From: Tamarix chinensis
Lineage: Eukaryota > Streptophyta > Magnoliopsida > Caryophyllales > Tamaricaceae
NCBI GenBank assembly: GCA_030549775.1
Contig: CM060174.1
Coordinates: 96,736,132 to 96,800,131 of the forward strand
Direction of reading: 5' to 3'
DNA: 64,000 bases
This document shows, in pieces, positions 1 through 12,170 of the stretch (position 1 is its first letter; each line of letters starts with the position of its first letter). The notes under the pieces were generated by a model that saw only the letters and a list, made by a program, of their open reading frames with translations, searched no databases and was not told the origin of the DNA. The translations under genes were made by a program, and so were the position numbers.

Positions 1-1083
1 TACTCATTTATCCTCAGAAAAGAGAGTCCCTTAATTTAGTTTCAATACCGTAGTTGACATATCCACCGATGACAACAGTGATGTCCCTCTCTCTAAGTGA
101 CTCATTGAGAGTAAAAGGAAAGGCCCTTACTCTCTTAAGGAAGGATGAGGGTGTTAATTTTCCTCCATTGATGCATCAAAAAGTGTAAAACTACCTCTTC
201 CTAATATTTGGAGAAGGTTGCTCTAGCCTTTAACCCTAAGAAACTAGGTATAGCTTTAACAACTAATCTTACATTAGAAATTCACTTTATGGCCCCCTTT
301 ATTGGTATAAGTAGATCACACCAAGCAAAATTTATCCTAATGTTGTGATTAACCATCGAAAGAGCCAAATGATACATTTTAGAGATTAAATGGACTTGTT
401 TGCCTAATAAATCTTTGAATGGCACATGTAACATTACATCATCAATGATGTGAAACTACAAGAACCAGCACATGATGAACCGCTAACAAACCAAGATATA
501 GACCACTAAACCATACCCAATTCCACCAAATGAGAATCAACATCAAGGTCTCTAACTGGTGAAAGAAATGATTATTCTTACACCCATTGTATCATATATT
601 CTAGCCTAAATGACCTAGCATTGGCAAATAACAAAACATATACCCTAATAAACCCTTCCAAATTCTATAAATAGGGTAAGTAATCAAACAAAATGGGATC
701 ATTGACGAATTCTAGAAAGAAGAAATAGACATTTGTGTTAAAAATTAGCGCCTAGTATAGATGGTTGTAGCCTACATAGTTGTTGGACACCGTTATCTTT
801 TGACATTTTCCAACATTATCTATAACAATTTCTCTAGCAGTAAAGGTGATGCCCAAAATTTTTGTGGTGAATTGCTTTAGCCATGGGGTTTTTACTTATT
901 ATCCATGAATGTTCTTATGGCCTATGTGACATGAAGACCATTAAAACCAAGTATTTAACATCATAAAAACTCTAATCATATGCTCTTGCTTTGACAATTA
1001 TCCACATAGAGGGGAAATATTCAATATATCATTCTCATCCAAACAAGAAATAATGAAATTATAGATACATATAGATTGTTGGG
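1..1083. other. Downstream flank of the P450, no gene recognised
   Basis: AT-rich sequence on the 3' side of the minus-strand P450 gene. It has no long open frame, no recognisable protein motif and no clear repeat. I see nothing I can name in it. Confidence 0.5.
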
Positions 1084-1089
1084 TTTATT
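1084..1089 (-). terminator. Poly(A) signal of the P450 gene
   Basis: On the minus strand this is a perfect AATAAA hexamer about 30 nt downstream of the P450 stop codon at 1120. That is a plausible plant near-upstream element for 3' end formation. It is assigned from position and motif only. Confidence 0.5.
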
Positions 1090-1119
1090 ACCTTACAAGA
1101 AAATAGAAAACTCTTTATC

Positions 1120-2984
1120 TTAATTAATACAAGTATCGCATGACAATTGATCATATACGTTCATAGGGAGCCTTGGTTTGATAAGAACATCTAGTGGCAT
1201 CACTTTACTATTAGTCAATCCATTACTCCCAGTCATATCAACTGGAGCATCATCTGGGGTGGTAAACTCAAAGGCATGTATAGTATTAGCTAATGCAAGA
1301 TGCACAACTTGAAGAGCAAGCGATGCTCCTGGACATGACCTTCTACCAGCACCAAATGGCATCAATTCAAAACATTTTCCCATAACATCAACATCTTTAT
1401 TTGTAGCCAAGAATCTCTCAGGTCGAAACTCTAAAGGATCTGTCGTCCAAACCTCAGGATCACGATGAATCTTATGTATGTTTGTTATGAGTCTAGTGCC
1501 TGCTGGAATGTGATAATCGCCGATTGAGCAATCTTCGATAAAAATCCGAGGTCCGGAGAGGGGTGCCACAGGGTATAGCCGGAATGTTTCCTTCACAATA
1601 GCTTGTAGATAAACTAATTTTGGTATGTCTGATTGGTGCACTTGTCTATCCTTGCCAATGTGAGTGTCTAATTCGGCATAAGCTTTACCTAAGATTTCGG
1701 GATTGTTTAATAAGAGTGACAATGCCCATGTTAGTGTTAGTGATGTTGTATCACTACCTCCTGCTATAAGAACCTGCAAGAAATTCAAATGTGAGTGATC
1801 TCCCAGCTCTTCTTACATATCTCTCTTGTTTTCTCGCACGCACAGAAACATTATAGTTTAGTAGAACACAAAACAAAGTTATATATGTTTATATATAAAT
1901 AAATATTAGTCTGGTTTTTCCTACTTATAATATTTTTATTAATTAGTTTATAAAGAACATTAAATATTATTTTGTTTAAGTGGTTCTAAATGGAGATTAG
2001 ATAGGAGAAGAGAAATATATATATATACAGATAGATAAATACCAAGGCAGTGGCTTTTATAATAGTATCCGAGTCATATCCACCAAGATCTGTACCATCA
2101 AGAAGCTTCAATAGCACATCTATAAAGTCTTGTTCTCTTTGATCCTTACCACAATGGTCCCTCCGTTGTTTATGCTCATCTAACCAACCTTGAGCAATAC
2201 TGTCCAACTCCTTCTTTGTTTCCTTCACAGCCTTTTCATGCCCACCCAAATCAAAGCACCTTAAGATTGGAATACAGTCACCAGCCATAAGTATCCCTGA
2301 TAAGTAAAAAAAGCTAGTCAAGGCCTTCTGACACCTCTTAGCTTCCTCATTTCCTTCAATACTTGACCCATAATACCGCTTTCCCACCACCATTCTAACA
2401 ATAATATTTGAACTTAATTCCGCAAACACTTGCTTCATTTCCACCAACGCACTACCAAACCCGTTCGTCTCTAATAACCACTTTTGGTACAATTCTGCAA
2501 CAGTGGCTTCAATTTCTGAGGTACGGACGTGCTTGAGTTGCTCTAGTCTACGGTTTGAGAGTAGCTCAAGGATTGATATTTTGCGTAGTTCACGCCACAC
2601 TATACCATACGGTGCAAATGCAAACATTGCACCGTCATAACCAAAATATTTGATAGCTAGGTGGTCTTGTGGGCGTGAGGCGGCGGCGAGATCATTGGTT
2701 GTGAAGCATTCTTTTGCCATTTTCCGGTTACTGATCACTACGGCGTTTCGGATCCCGAGGCGGATGGAGAAAATTGGACCATATTTGTCGGCCATGTCTC
2801 CTAAGGTTGTGTGAAGGAGGGATTTGGCGTTGCCTCCTAGCATGGGGAGATGACCTACTATTGGCCATGCACCCTTAGCTAGGGGTGGTGCTCTTCGGCC
2901 TTGCGTATCAGCTATTGATTTCGATGAAAACAGCAATACAAAGAGTAGTATGAGAACTATAATCGTGACAAAAAGAGCATCCAT
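1120..2984 (-). CDS. CYP82-like cytochrome P450 monooxygenase, two exons
   Basis: Exon 1 is 2984-2043 (314 codons) and exon 2 is 1773-1120 (217 codons plus stop), giving a 531-residue protein, normal for A-type plant P450s. Visible features: an N-terminal membrane anchor (residues 5-22), a proline-rich hinge beginning [11 protein letters not shown], the I-helix oxygen-binding motif AGGSDTT (318-324), the K-helix ExxR as ETFR (376-379), RPERF (431-435), and the haem loop [11 protein letters not shown] with the thiolate ligand Cys461. The stretches [21 protein letters not shown] and PVDMT are typical of CYP82. The enzyme should sit in the ER membrane and use NADPH-P450 reductase for oxygenation. 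Known CYP82 substrates include coumarins, flavones, alkaloids and homoterpene precursors; the substrate here cannot be read. An unusual detail is NIHKIHRDP where family members usually have LWKIHRDP. No frame break is seen. Start choice: the first Met, directly before the anchor. CYP82 family assignment is fairly sure; subfamily is unassigned. Confidence 0.93.
1774..2042 (-). other. P450 intron, phase 0
   Basis: A 269-bp intron, read on the minus strand. It begins GTATTTATC after the codons for KATAL and ends TTTCTTGCAG before the codons for [10 protein letters not shown]. Both exon edges fall between codons, and removal joins the I-helix exactly as in family members. A single phase-0 intron just before the AGxDTT motif is the usual CYP82 gene structure. 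An in-frame read-through into the intron would give a short false tail. Confidence 0.92.
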
Positions 2985-3112
2985 TGATTAATCAATCTAT
3001 ACGACCGCTCTTCTTCTTTCTTTCTTTTTTTTCTTTCTTTGGTTACATGCGTAATATATAATATAGCTAGCAGGGTGTAACTCGCAGGATATTTTGTACC
3101 GGATGCATATGT

Positions 3113-3119
3113 TTATATA
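3113..3119 (-). promoter_or_regulatory. TATA box of the P450 gene
   Basis: On the minus strand the sequence reads CTATATAAAC, a canonical TATA box 129 nt upstream of the start codon, implying a 5' leader of about 100 nt. The leader contains a GA-rich run (plus strand 3009-3040 is CT-rich). A second AT-rich stretch at 3049-3066 is closer to the ATG and is an alternative. Confidence 0.5.
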
Positions 3120-4209
3120 GCGCTTGAAATTCTAGCTTATAAGGAGATTATTGATCAATAATATAGCAGCCTCGATAGACTCTACAAGTGTCTCTTTCGA
3201 AGACATAAAAAAAAAAAAACTTTTACTGTTAATAGTTGACGATTCAACGGAGGCAATCTCTTGTGTTGGGATGAAATTGTACTGCTTTTGATTTCTACAC
3301 GATTATGTCACTCTCAAAGCGATCAGTTTATGTCTAGCTGTGAAAATGAGATTTGCCCAACTCTTTTTTTTCAATTCATAGGGGTTCCGTAAAAATTATA
3401 TACAAGTTATCACAGGAATGACTGTACCATAAAACTGTTAAAATACCGAAAAAAGGAGGAGGAATATTTGAACATGAAAACCCTACTACTTAGAAGCTGG
3501 TGGCCAACTCTTTCTTGATAGGTATGAGAATCTACGTACGTGCATAGGTATGAAAATGCATATAAGCACACATATGAAAGCTAACTATGTATCGACCATA
3601 TGGAGTTTATCTTGTCCATTACTTGCACCATAAATAGTCATTTATGTATGATTTTCACGTAAAAGGCTACAAAATATTTCAATTTTAAAGAAGAGTATAT
3701 TCGTCAAACCTTCTTATCAACCCAACAAAGCTAATACATTTCAAATAATCTAACCCACAATTTTACTTGTATTTAAAATTTTGAAAATTGATCTCAAACC
3801 GAAAAATTAAAATAATTTGAATTAATCCAAAATTGACCTAAGTTTAGTTAATTTAATAATGGCCCATATTCAAATGACCAAAACCGAAATAGTCCAACGC
3901 GAAAATAACTCACCCATACATTAATAAAAACCTAATAATTGCTCGACTCGAATTTACTCAATGTGAAATAGTATGACTCGAACCTAACCAATATTTGAAT
4001 ATAATTTTAAAGTTAATCCAAACTAAAGTTAAATTTGATCTACAAAGATAACATTGTACCATATATAAATTGTTATACAAACATTAATAAACTATCTTAT
4101 TAATAAAATTGTATGTAACAACAAATAAAATAAAACTATTAAGACTCAATTCTTCTCACTTTATTTTAATATTAGATTAACATTAGTCATTTTAAATCAT
4201 AGAAATTTA

Positions 4210-4210
<1 letters not shown>
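3120..4210. other. AT-rich upstream intergenic DNA
   Basis: Distal promoter region of the P450 followed by very AT-rich, low-complexity sequence. No open frame with recognisable motifs and no clear repeat boundary was found. Confidence 0.4.
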
Positions 4211-4260
<50 letters not shown>

Positions 4261-4287
4261 TACTACTACTACTACTACTATTATTAT
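4211..4287. repeat. Compound microsatellite (ATT)n(ACT)n
   Basis: About 16 uninterrupted ATT units run directly into about seven ACT units and a short ATT tail. The following few hundred bases are imperfect AT-rich derivatives. Confidence 0.95.
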
Positions 4288-5846
4288 AAGCAAAAAAATT
4301 ATAATTACAAATATAATAATTATAATGTATATTCTTATAATGACAATAATATAATCTATATTTGCAATTCTAATAATAATAACAATTATTATTGTATTTC
4401 TAATAATAATGATGAGTATAATATTTCTAAAGATGACAATAATAACAACAATAATATTTTTTTATTAATTATAATAATAACAATAATTATTATAATTAAC
4501 ATGAAAATTAAAATTATTATAATGGTCCCAATAATAATTATATATACATATATAAATTTAGTGATATTTATATTTATAATAATAACTATAATAATAAAAA
4601 TATTTTATTATTATTATTATATATTTTATGATAACAGTTTGTTATATCCTTACATATATTATGATAACAATTACTATAATAAACATAACAATAATAATAA
4701 ATGAGAAGATTTAATTAATTCATTATATTAAATTAATAACTATGAATGTCAATACAAATTCTAATCTAAATTGAGTTTATCCAAATACAATATAACTTAA
4801 AGTATGTAAATTTAAATTAACTCGATACAATTTAAAGTATGTAAATCTATATAAATTCAATCTGATCCAAAGTCTATGGACTAGAATCAAATATAAATCC
4901 AAAAAAAATATTTATTGATAGGACTAGATCATATCCGATAATTTCTCTAATATAAAATCATCCGACTCGATTGATTATTATCCAATTTATATACAAATTT
5001 AATAGACATCCGATTTAAATTGATTGGACCCAAATTCAAGTCGTATAATTTATTTGCTCGTCTTATTATGGTACAGTAGTTTAGCTAACTTGTGTTGATA
5101 AGATACCATAGATCGATTGTTTTAGGCAAATGTCAGTGGATTCTGTACTGATGTAGTATGATAAGCTTGGGGATAAGGCGTAAGTAGAAAATGTTTCTAC
5201 TATTTTGATTATTTCTTCAATCTTAGTGATATCAGTCTCTAAGATGAAACTTCTCTACCCTGCCGTGAACTTCGACTATTCTTACATATGTGAAAACAAA
5301 ATTGTACTACAAATTTCTGTAAAAAAACTACCGCGACCGGACAAATAAGTTCCATCATTGAGACCATTCAAATCATGCTGCAATGTGCAACGTATATACT
5401 CACATTGGGGATCCCTCAAATACATCATCGATCGTGCACCAGATAACGTAAATGAAAGAAGCTAAATAAGAAGGTTACTGAATATTTGATGGATCATTCA
5501 AATAAGATGGCTTAAGCTGACACATGATATGTATGTTACATTGAGGTTGATCAATCTAACTTGCCCACAAAAAGGTTAGGTCAATCTGTTGGCGCGCAGG
5601 AATAGATGAAATTATAGGGTTTCAGATATTTCATTTGAGGCTCATAGTCGTATACACTATTCTAAAAAGTTAAATTTCGATCCAATAATAGACAAGGATT
5701 ACACAACATATCTTTTGATATACGACAAAAATGTCTTAATTCAGTGTAACAATATCATGCTACCGCAACGACTCAAGTTGCCCTTGAATGTTTTAGAATA
5801 TCAATTTTTTTTGTAATAAATATCTAAGTTTAGGACGATGGATAAT
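4288..5846. other. AT-rich intergenic DNA, no gene recognised
   Basis: Low-complexity AT-rich sequence to about 5040, then a stretch of more ordinary composition (about 5050-5450) without a recognisable open frame. Short open frames here encode only isoleucine- and tyrosine-rich strings from AT repeats. Confidence 0.4.
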
Positions 5847-6260
5847 CACTAGTGAAACTTCCCTATTGTGATTGTGCCATCATTAAAATACTAATGTAAC
5901 AGTAATTTAAAAATAATTTTGAAAATAATACAAATGCTGCACTGCGATGGCTGCACCTAGCCTATTGCAGTTGCACAGATCTCCATGGTCTTTGAAAGTC
6001 AAATTTTAAAAAATATATATATATATATTAGTCTATTGTAACGACTCTCGATTTATTATAACAACCTTTACCATTATTGAAACTTAAATTCAAAAAAAAA
6101 AGTATTAGTATATTGCGACAACCTTAGGTTTATGGCAGCAACCCTATGATCTTCAAAAGTCAATTTTTTTATAAAAAAAAATTATTAGTCTATTGAGACA
6201 ACTCCCAGCCTAATGCAACAACCTTCATTATTACTTAAAGCCAAATTTAATTTTCTTATA
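5847..6260 (+). repeat. Degenerate ~75-80 bp tandem repeat with a CACTA-like edge
   Basis: The region opens with CACTAGTGAAA, which looks like the terminus of an En/Spm (CACTA) transposon. Starting near 5935, 6028, 6102 and 6183 there are four diverged copies of a unit containing TAGTCTATTG, a CGACAAC or GACAACTC word, a second TATTGCAACAACC-like word, and a run of T or A. CACTA elements typically carry repeated subterminal motifs next to a short CACTA inverted repeat. I did not find the opposite terminus, so this may be one eroded end. Confidence 0.4.
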
Positions 6261-7290
6261 TAAATTATTATTATTGAAAGAAAATTTTTAATTTATTATT
6301 TTTTAATTGTTGGCATGTTTATATTAATTGGAACCATTATTAATACATAATTTCACATTAATATTAATATCTAATTAATAATATTAATTAAAAACATTCA
6401 AAATACAAATATTGTTTACAATAAAAAATTATCATTAAACACGACTATTTATTTGTCTAAAATGAACATCCAGATCCATCCTGCTCCTCATCCTCTTGCT
6501 CCATAAGTCTGTGTGCAACACTTCCAAATTTAGCACTTACAAGTTTCACTTAAAAAAAAGTTAATTACGAAAGTTAAAATATTAAAAACTTAGGGTGTTA
6601 TTGCCACACTTACTATAAGTCTAGTTTCCTCTACCATTCTTATATCAAGTTCTAAGTATAAATTGTTAATTTGCTTAAAGTAAGAGTAATTATCATATGA
6701 AACAAAAATAGAGCATATAATACATATTAACGTTGTTTTGATAATACAAGATCACGCAACAGTTGTACAAGTCAAGAGAAAAAACTATATAATGAGATAT
6801 AAGAGTCTAGGGATATTCGAATAAAAAAATGTCAAAATAGATATCGATAGTCCTCACTCTCAAATCCTAAAAACACCAAGCATTAAGCTAAGCTCACAAG
6901 TGATTGTACAAAGTCACACTCACCCATTCAATAAGTAGGGAACCATGAAATAGAGCTCATTAGTACAATAGTACTATGTAAACCAATATACACTACTAAG
7001 AAGGCGAAGGTGCATGGAGCACATCAAAGATGACACAAGAGAAGCATGGTATAAACATATGAAATCATATAAGTAATCAACGAATACAAAAAAAATGCCA
7101 TATGATCATTTATAGCCAAGATCACATGCTCAAAAATTCATTTTACTTAAAGGATAATATGAAGCTTAATAACCAAATCATTTTAAGGGTGTTCCTCAAA
7201 GAAACCAAAACAATCATAATCATTTCCATAACAATCACATCACATCTCATAATTTCAAGATTCACACTAATAAATTTCAAATTTTCTTAG

Positions 7291-7380
7291 GTAGGGTACG
7301 AAGGCAACTACTAAATATAGATAGGGCACAAAGGCAACTACTAACCACAAATAGAGCACGAAGGCAATTACCGACCACAT
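7291..7380 (-). repeat. Short tandem unit, inverted partner at 10555-10650
   Basis: Three diverged copies of a roughly 37-bp unit with the core GGGCACAAAGGCAACTAC. The reverse complement of the same core (GTAGTTACCTTAGTGCCC) occurs at 10555-10650 within element A, so the two halves of that element are in part head-to-head. Confidence 0.65.
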
Positions 7381-7820
7381 ATCCAATATCATTCCAAACC
7401 AAACAATAATACTTCCATTTTATTTACTCAAAAATATATAATATTAACCTAAAGACACTAAGATAATCTAGCTATACAAGCACATAAAGAAAATATAGTA
7501 TCCTACCAACTATCAACCCAATGTCACTAAAGTACCCTATTTACACTAGCACATACAAAAAATATAGTACCCTGTGAACAAGATCACATAAACCATAAGA
7601 ATGTGTCTATCTAAGAAGTCTAAAAAACTAAGTAGTGTAAGATATAGGGCCTCATTGGGGCACTAAAACACACTAGAAAAATCTAAATTGAGTTATAGGA
7701 TAAACGACATTTTTAAGGTAGCTATCCCTCAAGAGTTATCATTCCAAATCTCAAGGTCTTTTACTTTAAATATTAGTATTTTATTAATGTGGCCACAAAT
7801 CACATAATATAAAATAACTA

Positions 7821-8190
7821 TGTAGTACCCCTAAATTTGGTCGAGTGTAATAAAAATTGATATGGCTACTTATATCAACATGATATACCATCCTTTAGGT
7901 GATTCCATCCTCAAAACTTTATTGCTAAGCATTCTTTCCATATAGTAATTTTTAGGATGGGTGACCTCCTAAAAAATTTTAGAATTTTTTTGAAAATTTC
8001 TCTAGAAGCTCGTGAATAAGGACAAATTATACTGAAAGGACTCATGTTGATGATAGACAATAACAAGACAGTTTATGGTCGAGGCACAATGAGTACGTTA
8101 TGTTCTTTGAGTATGAGTGAATGTAATACCTCAAAATTAAGCGGAGTGTTATAAGGATTGGTACGAATACTTATATCAACATAGTATACC
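7821..8190 (+). mobile_element. Cassandra-like TRIM remnant (one LTR plus part of a second copy)
   Basis: A unit beginning TGTAGTACCCC holds a 5S rRNA-derived segment. It is followed 300 bp later, at 8122, by a second start TGTAATACCTC that repeats the stretch GTACGAATACTTATATCAACA before being cut off near 8190. The first copy has the matching words GCTACTTATATCAACA near 7864. Cassandra elements are short plant LTR elements whose LTRs carry 5S RNA promoter sequence; that is known of the family. Assignment rests on the 5S segment and the repeated start. Confidence 0.6.
7882..7975 (+). pseudogene. 5S rRNA-derived segment
   Basis: The order of motifs follows plant 5S rRNA: an ATACCA word, CCATC, an A-box-like CTAAGCATTCTT, and a C-box AGGATGGGTGACCTCCT that is perfect. 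The intervening positions are diverged. It lies inside a Cassandra-like LTR and is not a functional 5S gene: the 5' end, the intermediate element and the 3' stem are missing or changed. Confidence 0.8.
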
Positions 8191-8509
8191 TATCATACCC
8201 CATTTGTAGAAACTCAAATTATGAAATTGGTAATTATGCATAATTAATTATAATAAATATTATAGGATGTTCTATATTAAATTTATTGTTATTATTATGC
8301 GTATTATTATTGAACATTAGATATAAATTTAATTAGGTTAAAATTTTAGAAAGAAATTGATTTATTAAATTTAATCCTAGTTTAAACCCTAACATATATC
8401 TATTTTACCCAAGAACCCTAATTTCGGTAATAGAATGTTTTTCCTCCAGTTCAACTTTTCTATATTATCATCCCAAGCCTACCCCTAAAGTGATTCTATT
8501 TTCTACAAA

Positions 8510-9112
8510 TCTCTATTCCTCCCCCCCCCCCCCCCCGCGCGCCCGCGCACGCACATTTCTCTCCTTCATACATCCCCTCATGTGCACTCCATACCTCTGC
8601 TTCCATGTTTCCCTCACCTTGTCTCCTCATCATCACACGTCTTTACCTATATAAGGTCTTCTCCCTCCCAGGTTTTGTGTTGTGAAGCAAAGTATGTGTC
8701 TTTCTCCTCCATCCTCCTAAGAAACAAATCTCCACCATTTTCCTCATTGTTTCACCACCCTCTTCATTACTTTTACCTAGCAACATCCACTACCACCATT
8801 CCATTTCCCATAGCAATGCCCAACATTGTTGGTCTCCTCCCCTATTTATGGAAAAAATCATTAAAGCTCCCCCTTGTTAAATCCTCCATCACCAAAGCTA
8901 CCCCCATGCTATACCTAAAACCACCAAATCTCCCTCCGTGCTACAGCCAAACCCATTGGTCCCTTCCCCTTAGCTTTAGCCAAAACTGTCGGTCACCCCT
9001 AGCAATAGTAATAAGCATCGTTGTTCACCCATGTGCAACGACATTGAGTTTCATTGTCCTTCTCTTTCCTTGTGTCATTGTTCCTAGGTTCCTTTACCCG
9101 TTTATTTTCTAA
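8510..9112 (+). repeat. Pyrimidine-rich tract of element A
   Basis: A poly-C run (8521-8536) followed by CT-rich sequence with CCACC words. It keeps a 176-codon open frame, but the product is compositionally biased. The position inside element A matches the pyrimidine-rich leader of elements C to G, so I treat it as the LTR leader and not as a gene. Confidence 0.55.
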
Positions 9113-10554
9113 CGTCTTTCCCATGTTTATTTTAATCAATTTTGGTTATTGTTGTGCTATATTAAAAGCTAATATATGTGTTGTCGGGTGTCAATTTCTT
9201 AGGTAAACTTTAAGTTGTCATGGAGGAGATGGCATTTTTTGCTTTTTGTGTAGCTTGGGTTTAGATAAATCCAATCACTCATGATACGGTAGAATTTATG
9301 TGTGAGCATATTAGGATTGTTTAGATTTAGAATTATGCTAGGGTTTTATGTTATGCAAGTATTATAAAATGAATTATATTATGATAATATGCTAAATAAA
9401 TAATATGTATGATTTATTATTAAGATAAGCTATATGCATATGTAATATGTTAAATGGTTAAAGTATGCATATCTAGGGTTTTGTTAGGTATATATTATTA
9501 TCTAGTTATATGGAAATGTCATGATAAGTGCTCCATTATCGTCTTTGCACGATAGCTAGGTTTGATATAAATAGCATGAAATCACAATCATATGATTAGA
9601 CTTATACACAATAATTATTATTCGTATGTTCTAGGGTTAGAAATATTTCCTTACATGAACCATGATGTTAGTTGCCCTACTAAAAGCAATATCATCCTAT
9701 AAATATATATATGTATGTATTGCATGGAATATATGACATGTTAAAAATGTATAATTAGGGTTTGCACGTCTAAGTTACTAAATATATGAAAATTGTAAAA
9801 TATAGTCAATTGCTAAATCACAAAGATTACCTCCATGCTAAAATATTGTGAATTATTATATTTTTATCCTTTTCGCGGTAAATTCTCATAATAAGAATGT
9901 TTATTATGAAATTAGATGTTTTTAGTTTTCACCTAATACACCTCTTATGAATAATTTGATATAGGATGGTCTTAGACTTTTGATGCATTGATCATAGTGT
10001 TGACTTTGGATTTGGTATAGACTGATGAACATAGGATTTACCTTAATAATTGAAAATAAAGGAAATTTTTTTTAAAATTTGTGATGTATATGATCACCCT
10101 TTAAAATAGTAATGCTTAAAGCGGAAGACTTTGAGTTTGGGAATGACTTCTCTCTAAGGGTTAGCTACCCTAGAGAGAAGATAGGAGCCCTCAACTTGTC
10201 TAAGTTTCTTGATGTGTATTTGTTCCCTATTAAGGCCCTAGTTTACTTTATAAAAAAATCCATGATTCCTATATGGGATATCAATACTTAAGCACTAGGT
10301 ATCTTAGATGTGGAAGGTACCGTGCCACCTTGTGCACTTTTATGACCAGAGTGTTGTTATGCCTCTGGATTGGATGGTTGGGGAGGTATCATGATGCCTT
10401 GTGTGTCGGTATGACCAGTGTAATTTTATATTTCTATGTTACTATTATATCCCCTCAAGTAATTGAAAATTTAAGTAACTATTGTTTAAGGATATATATG
10501 GATTATTCTAGGTTTTTATTTTAGTAGTTGTTGTTGTGCACTACTTGGTTCGAT

Positions 10555-10650
10555 ATATGGAGTAGTAGTTACCTTAGTGCCCTACCTTGGTATTAGAATA
10601 GACTTATATTTGTTGATTTGATAGTTGTCTTAGTGCCTTACCTCATTATT
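10555..10650 (+). repeat. Inverted partner of the 7291-7380 unit
   Basis: Two copies of a GTAGTTACCTTAGTGCCCTAC-type unit, the reverse complement of the core at 7291-7380. Confidence 0.6.
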
Positions 10651-11348
10651 TGGAATTGATTTGATTAGTTGAATTTAGTCATAGATTTTGATATGGCTAT
10701 TTTATATTTTGAGATGATGTGAATTGGTTGAGTAAGATTTGCTACTAAACATGAGACTTTGACGTTGTATATATTATTCCATAATTATCGTGCATTGATA
10801 TATCATGTGTTTTGTGCTTGAGTATGTTTTTAGATTATTATATGATTATGTAAATGTGAGCATGCTACCTCTTTGTGAGATGTTGTGATTTACTTAATAT
10901 GATAAAGTCATACTGAAATTATTTTTGCATATGAATATGTGAAGGGTATGGAGTGGTTCAAGGTGTATAATAGTAGCAAAAATAAGTAGAGCCCTTAACA
11001 AGGGGTACAATTTTTGAAATGGCCTTATGGGTCTAAGAGTTAGGGTAAATCGGTGTTATACCTTTGGATGCTAATTTTTTTATAATCAAATATTTCTTTG
11101 GAATCATATGTCACTTGTATTTTTAGTTATCCTTGTTGTGTGAAGAATATCATGTCCAATTTTTATCTATGAATTATCCCTTAGTTTCCATTGTGTGTTT
11201 TAGATCTAACTAGTTTTGAGCCTTAGCACTTCGTATAATAAAGGCGATGAAACTAGACTTATGCTAATTGTGGTTGTAACACTCTATATTTTTATAATTA
11301 ACACTTATATAAAATAAAATTTTTAATTAGTAAATTTGGGGTGTTATA

Positions 11349-11639
11349 ATACTATCCTTTTAGTAATTCCATCCTAACAACCTTAGAAATAAGCATGATT
11401 GTCATGAAGCGATTTTTAGGATGGGTGACCTTCTTGAGAAATTTCACAAATTTTTTAAAACAATTTTGGGAAGCATGTGAGTGAGAACAAAGTATGGTGA
11501 AAAGACTTATATTGATTTATGAGGCCAATAAATCAATCCAAAATTGCTCAAAGGTTACCCACAACCCTTGTGAGACTAGGGTGTTATCAAGTGGTTACCA
11601 AGTGACCCTCACATAGTGGTATCTACTTAGGGTGTTACA
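11349..11639 (+). mobile_element. Second 5S-bearing Cassandra-like LTR remnant
   Basis: Immediately after the right edge of element A there is a second 5S-derived segment: CCATCCTAACAACCTTAGAAA, then AATAAGCATGATTG (A-box-like) and AGGATGGGTGACCTTCT (C box with one change) at 11418-11434. The unit ends at CTTAGGGTGTTACA (to 11639), a TG...CA type LTR end. The 5' limit is blurred because the right end of element A is also GGGGTGTTATA. It is better preserved in the A-box region than the copy at 7.9 kb. Confidence 0.6.
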
Positions 11640-12170
11640 AACTCCAATTTTCATACATAACTACTTTTACTTATTTTTAATTATTCAAGTAATCCTAAGG
11701 TCAATGATTAAATTAAACTCAAATTAAATATTAAAAAACTAATTAGGCCATCTTATGTACAATTAATCAAGTTTGGGATAGCATTAAGTTAAAATGACCA
11801 AAATGCACATAATTAACATGATATTATCCATTCTAAATGATAATTTTATTTTAATGAATAAGTTTCAATAAAAAAAAACTAAAATATGATAATTGAAATA
11901 TTTTTGCATTTAAGTAAATTACCAGATATGGCAAAGGACTATTTTGTCCCTAGGCATGATTAAGCACATAAAAACCCTATCATACATACCTAATTCATCA
12001 TAATTAACATACATTCATACTTACATCATATAATACATATTAGGCACATATGTTGGGATGAAATTAACATGGTATGCTTGAAAGACAAATTTGCTCCTAG
12101 GGCATAATAATAATAATAATCATGTGAAAATAAGACTAAACAGACTCGGTATATTATGTTATACATATAT
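11640..12170. other. AT-rich spacer between elements A and B
   Basis: No coding potential or repeat boundary recognised. It ends in an ATACATATAT stretch that borders element B. Confidence 0.4.

Larger units (their letters stand above)
6514..11348. mobile_element. Element A: long non-coding unit with hairpin termini at both ends
   Basis: The left edge reads TGCAACACTTCCAAATTTA and leads into a hairpin module at 6601-6660 (CCACACTTACTATAAG then TTCTAAG). The right edge contains the inverted version at 11221-11280 (CCTTAGCACTT and AACTAGACTTATG) and ends AAATTTGGGGTGTTATA. Both ends are therefore eroded copies of the terminus in elements B, C, E and F. The interior has a pyrimidine-rich tract (8510-9112), a Cassandra-like insertion, and an inverted pair of short repeats (7291-7380 and 10555-10650). 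No protein domain is seen. No target duplication is visible (CTGTG against ATACT), so it is old or was rearranged. It could be two oppositely oriented LTR fragments rather than one transposon. Confidence 0.5.

Noticed and set aside
8582..9112. 176-codon open frame
   Set aside because: Pyrimidine-rich tract at the leader position of element A; no motif and biased composition.
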